Positions 45,662 to 53,579 of a stretch of DNA of 64,000 bases are shown piece by piece (the first letter of the stretch is position 1; every line of letters begins with the position of its first letter). The translations under genes and the position numbers were made by a program. Origin of the DNA: Acidobacteriota bacterium (GTDB lineage: Bacteria > Acidobacteriota > Holophagae > Acanthopleuribacterales > Acanthopleuribacteraceae); assembly GCA_020637335.1 (NCBI GenBank), contig JACJWC010000009.1:172825-236824 (forward strand), in the 5' to 3' direction. The notes beneath the pieces are model-generated. The model did no database searches, was not told the DNA's origin, and saw nothing but the letters and a program-made list of their open reading frames with translations.

Positions 45662-46516
45662 CTAGGGGGAATCCCCTGATGTTGATGGGCTGAAAGCAAG
45701 GCTGATGCCGGATGGTGAATGGGTCTTCAAAGGCAAATACCTGAATTCGGGTTTACTGGCGTTGGACCACAGCCCGCAGCCTATAAAGTAACGCAACAAT
45801 TCAGGATCGTGTTCCAAGGGAATTTCGTGGTAGCGCTGCATGTAGAGGCGAAAGGCCTGAAGCGGATCTTGAATGCTCATTAAATGGTCTCGTCCTTCCG
45901 GCCAGCTTGCTGGCAGGATTTCGCGCACCGGGCGGAAGGTCTTACGGTGGATGGGGCTTGGTCCAAATGTCTGTAAGGCTTGTAAATGTTTGGCAGTTCC
46001 ATAGCCTTTATGACGTTTGAAATCGTAGTCCGGCAGGCGTTCCGCCCAGGCCTGCATCAATCTGTCGCGAGCCACCTTGGCTAAAATGGAGGCCGCCATT
46101 ATTACCGGGATACGCGCATCTCCGCCAATTTCAGGTCTTGCCCAGCGCATACTTACCGGGACATGATTGCCATCAATATAAGTTGGCACCACACGGGGCA
46201 GTGGATAACTTTTTTCGAATCCCAATAACGTGCTTTTTAGGATGTTGAACGAATCAATCCAAAAGGGACTCACGACAACTACTTGAGCGTGGATTTCAGA
46301 TTGAAGCAACTGATTATAAAGCAGTTCCCTTTCCTTGACACTCAACTGCTTCGAGTCGTTTAGGTGCTCAAAAAACGGCTGTTTGTAAGCCCACTCCCGC
46401 TCCCAAGCCAACCCAGCAACGACGACGGGGCCAGCTAAACAACCGCGGCCGGCTTCATCCATACCGACCTCCCAGGGCTCGGTTTTTTCCGGCCTAAACA
46501 GTTCCATCTGCTGCAT
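45662..46516 (-). CDS. rnhB: Ribonuclease HII with long C-terminal extension
   Basis: A 284-residue RNase HII, which cuts RNA in RNA-DNA hybrids and single ribonucleotides in DNA. The conserved motifs are GMDEAGRGCLAGPVVVA (catalytic Asp-Glu), NDSKQLSVKERE, PTYIDGNHVP and SILAKVARDRLM (last Asp), with HKGYGT and PSPIHRKTF. The family is usually about 200-230 residues; here about 75 extra residues follow the TFRPVREI end, with no recognised domain. Start choice is uncertain: ATG 46516 or 46507, with GGAGG 14 bases upstream of the first; a TTG at 46549 has no site. It is first in the string with the two transglutaminase-like genes. Confidence 0.9.
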   Translation of the reverse strand: MQQMELFRPEKTEPWEVGMDEAGRGCLAGPVVVAGLAWEREWAYKQPFFEHLNDSKQLSVKERELLYNQLLQSEIHAQVVVVSPFWIDSFNILKSTLLGFEKSYPLPRVVPTYIDGNHVPVSMRWARPEIGGDARIPVIMAASILAKVARDRLMQAWAERLPDYDFKRHKGYGTAKHLQALQTFGPSPIHRKTFRPVREILPASWPEGRDHLMSIQDPLQAFRLYMQRYHEIPLEHDPELLRYFIGCGLWSNASKPEFRYLPLKTHSPSGISLAFSPSTSGDSP

Positions 46517-46570
46517 TTGTTGGTCTACGACCTCCACATGGGCACCCAATTTCGACTGGATTTCGGCTGC

Positions 46571-46600
46571 TTGTTTTTTTCAAACCTATGATCTTATAAT
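46571..46600 (+). promoter_or_regulatory. Sigma-70-type promoter for the tRNA gene
   Basis: TTGTTT (46571-46576), 18 bases, then a perfect TATAAT (46595-46600). Transcription would start at about 46607, some 27 bases before the mature tRNA 5' end. The location and perfect -10 make this convincing. Confidence 0.65.
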
Positions 46601-46601
46601 G

Positions 46602-46633
46602 GCTGCCGTTGAAAAACGCGTTTTTTCGGCAGC
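46602..46633 (+). repeat. Inverted repeat ending exactly at the tRNA 5' end
   Basis: GCTGCCG (46602-46608) pairs with CGGCAGC (46627-46633). Inside it is a second, perfectly palindromic AAAAACGCGTTTTT (46612-46625). The whole would fold as one bulged hairpin that ends at the base before the mature tRNA. Most of it would lie in the RNA leader. Confidence 0.7.
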
Positions 46634-46710
46634 GGGCCTATAGCTCAGTTGGTTAGAGCTCCCGGCTCATAACCGGGCAGTCCCAGGTTCGAGTCCTGGT
46701 GGGCCCACCA
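46634..46710 (+). tRNA. tRNA with CAT anticodon (Met elongator or Ile2)
   Basis: A complete 77-base cloverleaf. Acceptor stem GGGCCTA pairs with TGGGCCC (one G-T pair); the D arm is GCTC-AGTTGGTTA-GAGC and the anticodon stem CCCGG/CCGGG with loop CTCATAA. The T arm is CCAGG/CCTGG with TTCGAGT, the discriminator is A, and CCA is encoded. The anticodon is CAT. It is not an initiator, because the first acceptor pair is G-C and the three G-C pairs of initiator anticodon stems are absent. Elongator methionine is most likely; isoleucine-2 with lysidine at C34 cannot be excluded by eye. Confidence 0.93.
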
Positions 46711-46756
46711 AGCCTTCAGGAAATCGTGGGCGATATTTAAACGGTGGGGGCAAGGA

Positions 46757-47479
46757 TTGAAAGTAGAGCTAGAGACATTAAAAGAACTTCAACTGGTCAC
46801 CAATCGGTTGCTTGAATTAGAAAAGTTGCTCTCAGCAGTACCTTCTGAGGTCCAGAGTCTGGAAACCGAATGGCAGGAAATGCAATCCAAACTCGAGGGG
46901 TTGACGCAAAACCGATCCGAAACAGAACAAAAATTGAAGACCAGTCGAGAGAGCCTTGAAGTCGCAACCCAGCAGAACAAAAAATTTGAGCATGACCTCA
47001 ATGCGGTTACCAACAGCAAGGAATACAGTGCGGTTTTAAAAGAAATTGATTCAGCCCGCAAAAAAATTGGCCATTTGAATGAAGAAATAACTCAGCACAG
47101 CACCGAATTAGCCGAACTCAAGTCTAAAATCGATGAATGCAGTCAGCTGGCGCAGGAGTCAGAGGCCAAATACAAGGAAGCTTTAGAAACCCATCGCGGT
47201 TCTCAAGCAGACCACCAGCAAGAGTTCGAGGCCAAAACAGCAGAAAAAGCAACCATCCTCAAAAAGGTGTCTGCTCCGCTGCTGAGCCAATTCAACCGGA
47301 TTGCTGCACGCCGCAATGGTGTCGGCCTCAGCCTGTGCGTCAATTCCATTTGTACGGCCTGTAACGTTCGCGTCCGCGCCAATATTGTCGATCAATTGCG
47401 AACAGGAAATCGAGTCATCCAATGTGAGAGTTGTCAGCGAATCCTGTGCTATCACGAAGAGGAACCCGCCGGAAAATGA
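46757..47479 (+). CDS. Coiled-coil protein with C4 zinc ribbon (CT398/zf-RING_7 family)
   Basis: A 240-residue protein. Residues 5-165 are a long antiparallel coiled coil with a KEYSAVLKEIDSARKKI segment typical of the family. The C-terminal 60 residues are a zinc ribbon with CTAC and CESC pairs (ACNVRVRANIVDQLRTGN between). Chlamydial and other homologues are linked to flagellar or secretion ATPase regulation and nucleic acid binding; the function is not settled. It starts with TTG at 46757 behind an AAGG site, 46 bases after the tRNA. The stop overlaps the next ATG (ATGA), coupling it to yggS. Confidence 0.87.
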   Translation: MKVELETLKELQLVTNRLLELEKLLSAVPSEVQSLETEWQEMQSKLEGLTQNRSETEQKLKTSRESLEVATQQNKKFEHDLNAVTNSKEYSAVLKEIDSARKKIGHLNEEITQHSTELAELKSKIDECSQLAQESEAKYKEALETHRGSQADHQQEFEAKTAEKATILKKVSAPLLSQFNRIAARRNGVGLSLCVNSICTACNVRVRANIVDQLRTGNRVIQCESCQRILCYHEEEPAGK

Positions 47480-48168
47480 AATCCGCCGAGTTCGCGCAAA
47501 GGCTCACCCAGATCCAAGCCGAAATCGACCTTGTTCTCCAAAACTCGCTGCGCAATCGAGCCGGCCTGACGCTGATCGCTGTCACCAAAAGGCAACCTCT
47601 ATCCCACGTGATGCTCGCCTATAAAGCAGGTTTACGCGACTTTGGCGAAAACCAGATTCAGGAAGGCGTGCCCAAAGTTAAATCGGCTCCGCCAGATGTG
47701 GTCTGGCATTTTATCGGCCACCTTCAGCGCAATAAGGTGCGCGAGGCAGTTAAAAACTTCCACAGCATTCACAGCGTGGACAGCAACAAACTGTTGGAAC
47801 GCATTGATTCCATATCTGGCGAAGAACGTCTGTGCCCGGAAATTTTCCTTCAGGTCAACCTGCTCCACGACGTCGACAAACACGGCTACCACCCCGACCA
47901 CGTGAAGGACGCCTTACGCCTGGCCCTTTCCATGCGCAACGTGACCTGTGTTGGGCTCATGGGCATCCCGCCCTTGCATTTGGACGATTCGGCGTTGTGC
48001 CAATTTTTTAAAGGCATGGCTGAATTGAAAAACGAACTGCAACTGGCGTTTCCCGACTGGCCCGGCAAATTGTCCATGGGCATGAGCAGCGATTTTGTGC
48101 CGGCCATTCAAGCGGGCAGCAACTACGTTCGAATTGGCTCCGCCCTATTTGGGGAGCGCGACACATGA
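47476..48168 (+). CDS. yggS: PLP-binding protein, YggS/PLPBP family
   Basis: A 230-residue single-domain alanine-racemase-fold protein. The PLP lysine lies in LIAVTKRQP; family motifs DFGENQIQE, WHFIGHLQRNK, IHSVDS and the C-terminal LSMGMSSDFVPAIQAGSNYVRIG-type block are all present. YggS controls cellular pyridoxal phosphate and amino-acid balance and has no known enzymatic activity. The ATG at 47476 overlaps the zinc-ribbon gene stop, and its own stop overlaps yggT. The yggS-yggT-divIVA order is a common bacterial cell-division neighbourhood. Confidence 0.93.
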   Translation: MKSAEFAQRLTQIQAEIDLVLQNSLRNRAGLTLIAVTKRQPLSHVMLAYKAGLRDFGENQIQEGVPKVKSAPPDVVWHFIGHLQRNKVREAVKNFHSIHSVDSNKLLERIDSISGEERLCPEIFLQVNLLHDVDKHGYHPDHVKDALRLALSMRNVTCVGLMGIPPLHLDDSALCQFFKGMAELKNELQLAFPDWPGKLSMGMSSDFVPAIQAGSNYVRIGSALFGERDT

Positions 48169-48458
48169 CCCAAGGCATTGTTCTGTTTAAGCAAACCGTA
48201 TTGCTCATTCTGTATTACGGGCTTGAAGCCTATTTCTGGCTCTTAATCGTGCGCATGGTTGCCAGTTTTTTTGTCCAAAACCGCTATGCCGCCTGGTATG
48301 TCTTTGTCACCGACTTGACCGACCCGCCCTTACGCCTAATCCGTAAATGGACACGCTACAAATTGGTGATGGGCAACCTGGACTTTTCCGCCATCATCCT
48401 GTTCATGGCGATCAAAGGCGCACAAACCTTGTTGGTCCATTTTGCGATCAACAGCTAA
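48165..48458 (+). CDS. yggT: YggT-family membrane protein
   Basis: A 97-residue protein with two membrane segments, LILYYGLEAYFWLLIVRMVAS and FSAIILFMAIKGAQTLLVHF, joined by a loop containing TDPPLRLIRKW, the family signature. YggT proteins are linked to cell shape, osmotic stress and division (called SepG or YlmG in some groups). The ATG at 48165 overlaps the yggS stop. The downstream divIVA gene has its own promoter region 80 bases later. Confidence 0.88.
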   Translation: MTQGIVLFKQTVLLILYYGLEAYFWLLIVRMVASFFVQNRYAAWYVFVTDLTDPPLRLIRKWTRYKLVMGNLDFSAIILFMAIKGAQTLLVHFAINS

Positions 48459-48491
48459 ATAAGCGCTATTTACCTGGAAATTCAAAAGCTG

Positions 48492-48500
48492 TGCTATTAT
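48492..48500 (+). promoter_or_regulatory. Candidate extended -10 promoter for divIVA
   Basis: TGC followed by TATTAT (48495-48500) is an extended -10 element. No good -35 is at standard spacing. Transcription would begin near 48507, inside the first of three 11-base repeats, and the leader would be about 35 bases. Confidence 0.4.
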
Positions 48501-48532
48501 TTTCCACAGGATTTCCACAGCTTTTCCACAGG
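48500..48532 (+). repeat. Three 11-base tandem repeats resembling DnaA boxes
   Basis: TTTTCCACAGG (48500-48510), ATTTCCACAGC (48511-48521) and TTTTCCACAGG (48522-48532) follow without gaps. The 9-mer TTTTCCACA in units one and three fits the relaxed DnaA-box consensus TTWTNCACA; unit two differs at the first base. The array covers the expected transcription start, and AGGTG at its end is the only ribosome site for divIVA, seven bases before the ATG. Binding by DnaA or another protein here would affect divIVA expression. Confidence 0.75.
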
Positions 48533-48541
48533 TGATACGCG

Positions 48542-49090
48542 ATGATTACACCCCTTGAAGTTCAAAATCAGGAATTTAAAGTCAAATTCAAAGGTTACGA
48601 TCGCGAGGAAGTTCGCCATTTTCTCTACATGCTAGCTGAAGAACTGCAAACCTTACTGGAATTAAACCGCGACCAGTCTCAAGAACTTTCGGTTCTGCGT
48701 TCTCGCCTCAAAGATATGGAAGATCGCGATCGCATCCTCAAGGACACGCTCATTTCGGCCCAACAGATCAAAAAGGAAATCCAGGAAAATGCCTCAAAAG
48801 AGGCCATGCTGATCATGCGTGAAGGCCAGCTCAAAGCAGAAACCATCTTTGAATCGGCCAAAAAAGAAGTCGACAAAATTGGCATGCACCTCATGGACCT
48901 GAAACGCCAACGCAACGATATCCTCGCCGAAATCGAAATGATGGTCACCCGCTTTGCCCACTTTATTGAGGTCGAACGCCAGCAAGCGCAAGAGTCTGAT
49001 AAGATTCACCGATTGCTGCTGGAGAAAAAAGAGACCAAAGTAGTCGTTCAACCTCCGGTCCGCAATGAACGCTTGGTTGGTGGCTCTTGA
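48542..49090 (+). CDS. divIVA: DivIVA-domain cell-division protein
   Basis: A 182-residue coiled-coil protein. Residues 1-35 form the DivIVA lipid-binding motif: ITPLEVQNQEFKVKFKGYDREEVRHFL. A long coiled coil follows (about 35-160), with a hydrophilic tail ending RNERLVGGS. DivIVA-type proteins gather at curved membranes and poles and recruit division or wall factors. The location directly after yggS and yggT supports the call. Three DnaA-box-like repeats overlap its presumed promoter and ribosome site. The Gram-negative context suggests a role in polarity or septation other than Min placement. Confidence 0.9.
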   Translation: MITPLEVQNQEFKVKFKGYDREEVRHFLYMLAEELQTLLELNRDQSQELSVLRSRLKDMEDRDRILKDTLISAQQIKKEIQENASKEAMLIMREGQLKAETIFESAKKEVDKIGMHLMDLKRQRNDILAEIEMMVTRFAHFIEVERQQAQESDKIHRLLLEKKETKVVVQPPVRNERLVGGS

Positions 49091-49135
49091 GAAATTTACT
49101 TGGCGCGTTAATCCTGCCTGACTAGAATGGGGTCG

Positions 49136-50431
49136 ATGAAAAAGTTGCCCAAACTCACGCAAGCCGGAAAACTAACTGCTCTTACGTTGGGCAGTGTTTT
49201 TTTGTACGCGTTAGTACGGCTCAACCAACATCCGGCTGTTCCCTTAGCCTTTCAGGCAGGCCTGGCTTCCAATCCTTGCCAAACAGTTGCTCCAAAAGTT
49301 ACCGAACCGGAAATCACATGGTTTCAAGGCCATTTCGAAACAAAAAAACCATTTTTTAATCAAATGCTGGAAATCGGTTTAACGGGTGGCGATGTCCATG
49401 CGATTACCCAAGCATTTAAAGGTACGTTTGATTTTCGCAAAGCCAAACCTGAACACGAATGGACCTTGGGCTTCCAGCTTGAACGGGCCCTGACCTTCAA
49501 ATTAATGGTCTCCCCTGTTGAACAATACAGCTTGGACCTGAGCCAATCGCCGCCGCTGCTTTCAAGTATTGAAATTCCAGTCATTAACCGCACAGAATTT
49601 TTTCAGGTACGCCTGGAAAGTAGCTTATTTGAAGCCTTTGATCACTGCCCGCAGAGTGCGCAACTCGCCGCGAAAATTACCGCGCTTTTTGCCTGGGACA
49701 TCGACTTTTTCCAGGACCCGCGCAAAGGCGATCAAATTGAGGTTTTAGTGGAAACGCGCTATGTGAATGTGGACGGAAACCCTGTTTTTCACGAGTATGG
49801 TGCCATTCAAGCGGCCCGTTACTTTGGCGCACGCGATACCTATCAAGCCTTTCTTTTTCACGACGAAAGCGGTAAAGACAATTACTACAACGAAAAAGGC
49901 GAAAGCGTCATCAAATCCATGTTGCGTTCGCCCCTGAAGTTTGAACGGGTCACAAGTCGTTTCCGCAAAGACCGCTTCCACCCGATCCTCAAAACCAAAC
50001 GGCCACACAACGGAGTCGATTACGGGGCACCGCTCAACACACCAGTTATGGCAGTAGCAGATGGCAAAGTATTGAAAGCGGGTCGTTTTGGCGGCGCCGG
50101 CAATATGGTTGAGCTTCAGCATCGCAACAGCATGCAGACCCAATACATGCACCTCAATAAATTTGCCTCTGGAGTCAAAGCAGGTGCGCGGGTCAAACAG
50201 GGTCAAATCATTGGTTACGTTGGGAAAACCGGTTATGCAACCGCCGAACACCTCCATTACGGCATGAAAATTAACGGGCGTTATGTGGACCCGCTCAAAC
50301 AGAAAGTGCAACCGGGCACGCCGTTGGCAAAAAACCAACGCGCGGCTTTCACAACAAAAGTGCAGCAATACCAATGTCTCATTGAGGCCTGTAGCGTTTC
50401 GCAGCACGTTGTTCAAATGGCCCGCCGTTAA
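49136..50431 (+). CDS. M23-family peptidoglycan endopeptidase
   Basis: A 431-residue protein anchored or exported by an N-terminal hydrophobic segment (LTALTLGSVFLYALV). Residues 280-400 are the LytM/M23 domain: PHNGVDYGAPLNTPVMAVADG (metal His and Asp), GNMVELQH, YMHLNKF and EHLHYGMKI (catalytic and metal His). The two preceding domains resemble the OapA/LysM-less N-terminal parts of MepM-like enzymes, which cut peptidoglycan cross-links. ATG at 49136 was chosen with GGGG just upstream; an ATG at 49127 in frame is possible. It follows divIVA by 45 bases, a typical division/wall grouping. Confidence 0.9.
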   Translation: MKKLPKLTQAGKLTALTLGSVFLYALVRLNQHPAVPLAFQAGLASNPCQTVAPKVTEPEITWFQGHFETKKPFFNQMLEIGLTGGDVHAITQAFKGTFDFRKAKPEHEWTLGFQLERALTFKLMVSPVEQYSLDLSQSPPLLSSIEIPVINRTEFFQVRLESSLFEAFDHCPQSAQLAAKITALFAWDIDFFQDPRKGDQIEVLVETRYVNVDGNPVFHEYGAIQAARYFGARDTYQAFLFHDESGKDNYYNEKGESVIKSMLRSPLKFERVTSRFRKDRFHPILKTKRPHNGVDYGAPLNTPVMAVADGKVLKAGRFGGAGNMVELQHRNSMQTQYMHLNKFASGVKAGARVKQGQIIGYVGKTGYATAEHLHYGMKINGRYVDPLKQKVQPGTPLAKNQRAAFTTKVQQYQCLIEACSVSQHVVQMARR

Positions 50432-50524
50432 TTTTCCCTTGTCGACTTGGCGTCAGCCCCAGGCTGAGCTAGATTAAGGGCGATTAGATGCGCATGCCCT
50501 GGCGTCGACCCGAAAGGAACTGCA

Positions 50525-51589
50525 TTGGACAAAAAGCAAGAGATATTAAAGGCACTCAGCCAAGTACAAGACCCCGACTTGAAGCGGGATATCGTCAGTC
50601 TAGGTTTTGTGAAAAAGCTAGAGGTTTCAGGCGACAAGGTATCCTTTGATGTAGAACTCACTACACCTGCCTGCCCTGTCAAGGATCAGTTACGCGAAGC
50701 GTGTATTGCGGTCGTCAACGCATTGGGTTATCGCGATATTCAGGTCAATATGACCGCCCAAGTTCGCGCAATGCAAAGCGGTCCCACCCCCATTCCCGGG
50801 GTTAAAAACGTGATCGGTTTTGCTTCGGGCAAAGGTGGCGTTGGAAAATCGACCTTGGCCCTCAATTGCGCCCTCGCCTTGGCTCAAAGCGGGGCGCGTG
50901 TAGGCCTGCTTGATGCAGATTTCTACGGACCTTCTCTTCCTGCCCTGATCAATGTTTCCGATCGACCTGCCATTGATGAACACAAACGCATCATTCCCAT
51001 TGAGAAGTTTGGATTAAAAACACTTTCCATGGGCTATCTGGTCGATCGAACGGCTCCAGTAGCTTTTCGCGGACCCATGACCCATAAGATCATCCAACAA
51101 TTCCTCTTCCAAACAGCATGGGGTCCGCTCGATTATTTAATTGTGGATCTACCACCCGGCACTGGCGATATCCAGCTCTCCTTGACCCAACAAACGCCTA
51201 TGGTTGGTGTTGTGCTCATCACAACGCCGCAAAAAGCTGCCTGGATTGATGCGCGAAAAGGTTTTGAAATGTTCAAAGAGGCCAAAATCACAACCCTGGG
51301 CCTGATTGAGAACATGAGCGGTTACATGTGTCGCAACTGCTCAAAAATCCATCACATTTTTAGTCAGGGCGGCGGCGAACAGTTGGCCCAAAACTTATCG
51401 GTTCCGTTTTTGGGAGCAGTGCCTCTCCATCCGGACCTGCCTTCCGGCATCGGCCAGGGGCAACCGCTCATGACCCGCGAGGAACCTAAAGCCATGCTCG
51501 ACCTGTTCCGCCAATTGGCCAGCCAGGTCGCTGCACGTGCTAGCACGCTCCAATGGGCTCAATCCAGTTCTGGCGCGATGGAGGTTTAA
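50525..51589 (+). CDS. Mrp-family Fe-S carrier ATPase with N-terminal MIP18 domain
   Basis: A 354-residue cytoplasmic P-loop protein, TTG start at 50525 behind AAGGAA. Residues 1-80 are a MIP18/DUF59 domain (VQDPDLKRDIVSLG, ELTTPACPVKDQL). Residues 95-340 are the Mrp/NBP35 ATPase: deviant Walker A ASGKGGVGKST (100-110), LDADFYGPS, VDLPPGTGD, and the MCRNC pair thought to hold a bridging 4Fe-4S cluster. This is the ApbC/Mrp1 arrangement for delivering Fe-S clusters. The next gene, one base after its stop, is a second Mrp with a different accessory domain. Confidence 0.93.
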   Translation: MDKKQEILKALSQVQDPDLKRDIVSLGFVKKLEVSGDKVSFDVELTTPACPVKDQLREACIAVVNALGYRDIQVNMTAQVRAMQSGPTPIPGVKNVIGFASGKGGVGKSTLALNCALALAQSGARVGLLDADFYGPSLPALINVSDRPAIDEHKRIIPIEKFGLKTLSMGYLVDRTAPVAFRGPMTHKIIQQFLFQTAWGPLDYLIVDLPPGTGDIQLSLTQQTPMVGVVLITTPQKAAWIDARKGFEMFKEAKITTLGLIENMSGYMCRNCSKIHHIFSQGGGEQLAQNLSVPFLGAVPLHPDLPSGIGQGQPLMTREEPKAMLDLFRQLASQVAARASTLQWAQSSSGAMEV

Positions 51590-51590
51590 A

Positions 51591-52748
51591 TTGGCACATC
51601 AAGAGCACACGTCAATCAAACATTTTTTGGCCGTTTACTCCAATAAAGGTGGCGTTGGGAAATCGACGATAGCCGCCAATCTGGCCTGCGGCATGGCCAT
51701 GCGCGGTTTTCGAGTTGGCTTGATGGATGGCGATGTACACGGTCCGAGCATGGGCCTCATGATGGGCAATGAATCGCATCCTGAACCGTTTGGCGAATCT
51801 GGCTATTTTCCAATCGAAGCACACGGAGTTCGCGTCATGTCTATGGCCAATTTGGTCAACGAGGAAACCCCACTGATCTGGCGCGGGGCGCGCGTCCACG
51901 GCGCATTGACCCAAATCCTGAACCAAACCAATTGGGGTGAGCTGGATATTATGGTCATCGACATGCCACCCGGAACCGGCGATGCGCAACTCACACTTGC
52001 CCAAGGCCTGCCCTTTGCGGGCGCCATCATCGTCTCCACCCCACAGGAACTCAGCCTCTTGGATACAGCCCGGGGGATTAATGCTTTTCGCCAACTCAAA
52101 GTTCCCGTTTTTGGACTGGTTGAGAACATGAGTTTCTTCGTGTGTGATGCCTGTGGGGACGAAAACCCCTTGTTTGGCAACTCTGCAGGCGAAATTTTCT
52201 GCGAGGAATTCGATATGCCCCTTCTGGCAAGAATCCCGATCGACCCGGAAATCTGCAACGCGGGCGATGCGGGCAAACCCCTGGTCATCGACTACCCTGA
52301 GCGGCCTTCAGGCAAGGCGCTTTTGAACTTAACCGATACGATCCTCATGAAACTGGAGGAGAGTCAGACCGTCCAATTATTTCATGTGGAATGGCAGGAT
52401 TTGGGTTTCCTTGAGCGACGGCCAACGCCGCCACCAAGTGAACCATCCGGATTATCAGTCAACAACGTATGGCAGGTCTCAACAGATGAGTTTGGAATCG
52501 AATTCGCCGATGGCAAAGTCTGGATCCAATCTGCACGTAATTTGCGCTTGGAGTGCCCATGTGCAGCATGTGTCAACGAATGGACCCATGAAAAAATCCT
52601 GAAACCCGAAGATGTCAAACCGGATTTGTCCATCGTAGCCATCCAAAGTGTCGGGCGCTACGCCTTGCGCTTCGTGTTTGACGATGGGCACGATTCCGGC
52701 CTTTTCCATTTTGATCGCCTGCGCAAGCTGGCCGACCAAACTGCTTAA
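51591..52748 (+). CDS. Mrp-family ATPase fused to C-terminal DUF971 (GBBH-like N) domain
   Basis: A 385-residue protein, TTG start at 51591 behind GGAGG (six bases). It lacks a MIP18 domain: the P-loop SNKGGVGKST begins at residue 17. The Mrp features MDGDVHGPS, DMPPGTGDAQ and FVCDACGDE (CxxC) are intact. Residues from about 290 form a DUF971 domain, with GKVWIQSARNLRLECPCAACVNEW containing a CxC-x2-C site likely to bind zinc, and HDSGLFHFDRLRKL near the end. One base separates it from the MIP18-Mrp gene. Together the two encode all three domains of the plant Fe-S protein HCF101. Confidence 0.9.
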   Translation: MAHQEHTSIKHFLAVYSNKGGVGKSTIAANLACGMAMRGFRVGLMDGDVHGPSMGLMMGNESHPEPFGESGYFPIEAHGVRVMSMANLVNEETPLIWRGARVHGALTQILNQTNWGELDIMVIDMPPGTGDAQLTLAQGLPFAGAIIVSTPQELSLLDTARGINAFRQLKVPVFGLVENMSFFVCDACGDENPLFGNSAGEIFCEEFDMPLLARIPIDPEICNAGDAGKPLVIDYPERPSGKALLNLTDTILMKLEESQTVQLFHVEWQDLGFLERRPTPPPSEPSGLSVNNVWQVSTDEFGIEFADGKVWIQSARNLRLECPCAACVNEWTHEKILKPEDVKPDLSIVAIQSVGRYALRFVFDDGHDSGLFHFDRLRKLADQTA

Positions 52749-53410
52749 TAACGCGTCATAACAGCCTCAAGCGGTTTGCGTTTGAGGTCTGGCACGCGGG
52801 TACCCTCAGCCGGGTAGCCAACTGGCAGCAGAATGACCGGTACTTCGTTTTTGGGTCGCCCTAAAATTTCATTTAAGAAGGCCATTGGGTTGGGGGTATG
52901 AGTCAAAGAGGCCAGGCCCGCATAATGCAGAGCGGCGATCAGCATACCCGTCGCGATCCCTACCGATTCATTAACGTAATAATTCTTTTTGCGCTCTCCA
53001 TTTTCCAGCCGGTAGTTTTCCTTGAAAATTACGATTAATGCGGGAGCGATATCCAGATAAGGCTTGTGGGCATTGGTTTCAAAAATGGCCAGGTCCTCCA
53101 GCCAATCGTCAGGAAAACGCCCGTTGTAATTTTGGCGCTCTTCCTCTTCTGCGGCCAATCGGATTTTGTGTTTGATTTCAGGATCGGTGACCACACAAAA
53201 ATGCCACGGTTGTTTATGGGCCCCACTCGGCGCCGTGCTGGCGGTACGAATCGCATTTTCGATCAGGCCCTCGGGAATCGGATCAGCAGAAAATTCACGG
53301 ACCGTTCGACGTTGGTCCATTAAGCCGAAAAAAGCTTCGCTACGCGCCAGCATCTCAGTTTCGGGTCTGCGCTGAAAAGACAACTCAACAAAAGGAACTT
53401 TGGGGCTCAT
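52745..53410 (-). CDS. Iodotyrosine deiodinase-like flavin nitroreductase
   Basis: A 221-residue FMN protein of the nitroreductase fold that follows vertebrate iodotyrosine deiodinase closely: STAPSGAHKQPWHF, KHKIRLAAEEEE, YLDIAPALIVIFK, LTHTPNPM and PVGYPAEGTRVPDLKRKPL. The three residues that hold the halotyrosine zwitterion in the human enzyme, E157, Y161 and K182, correspond here to E91, Y95 and K116 with identical spacing. It therefore probably removes halogens from halotyrosines reductively. ATG at 53410 has GAGG six bases upstream; the longer reading to 53458 is less likely. Divergent from maiA; 3' end overlaps the mrp gene by four bases. Confidence 0.85.
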   Translation of the reverse strand: MSPKVPFVELSFQRRPETEMLARSEAFFGLMDQRRTVREFSADPIPEGLIENAIRTASTAPSGAHKQPWHFCVVTDPEIKHKIRLAAEEEERQNYNGRFPDDWLEDLAIFETNAHKPYLDIAPALIVIFKENYRLENGERKKNYYVNESVGIATGMLIAALHYAGLASLTHTPNPMAFLNEILGRPKNEVPVILLPVGYPAEGTRVPDLKRKPLEAVMTRY

Positions 53411-53579
53411 ACACAACCTCAAAAAAAATTTTAATGACCATTCAGATCTTAACGGCAAGTTCGCCGCAAAAAAAATTCATTTTTTTCATTCGAATCCTCA
53501 AAAATTTTGCAGCGCTTCACCTTCCCCCGATTGAATCAGATTTGTTAGACTGCCTGCTATCACAGAACAAGGAGTGAAA

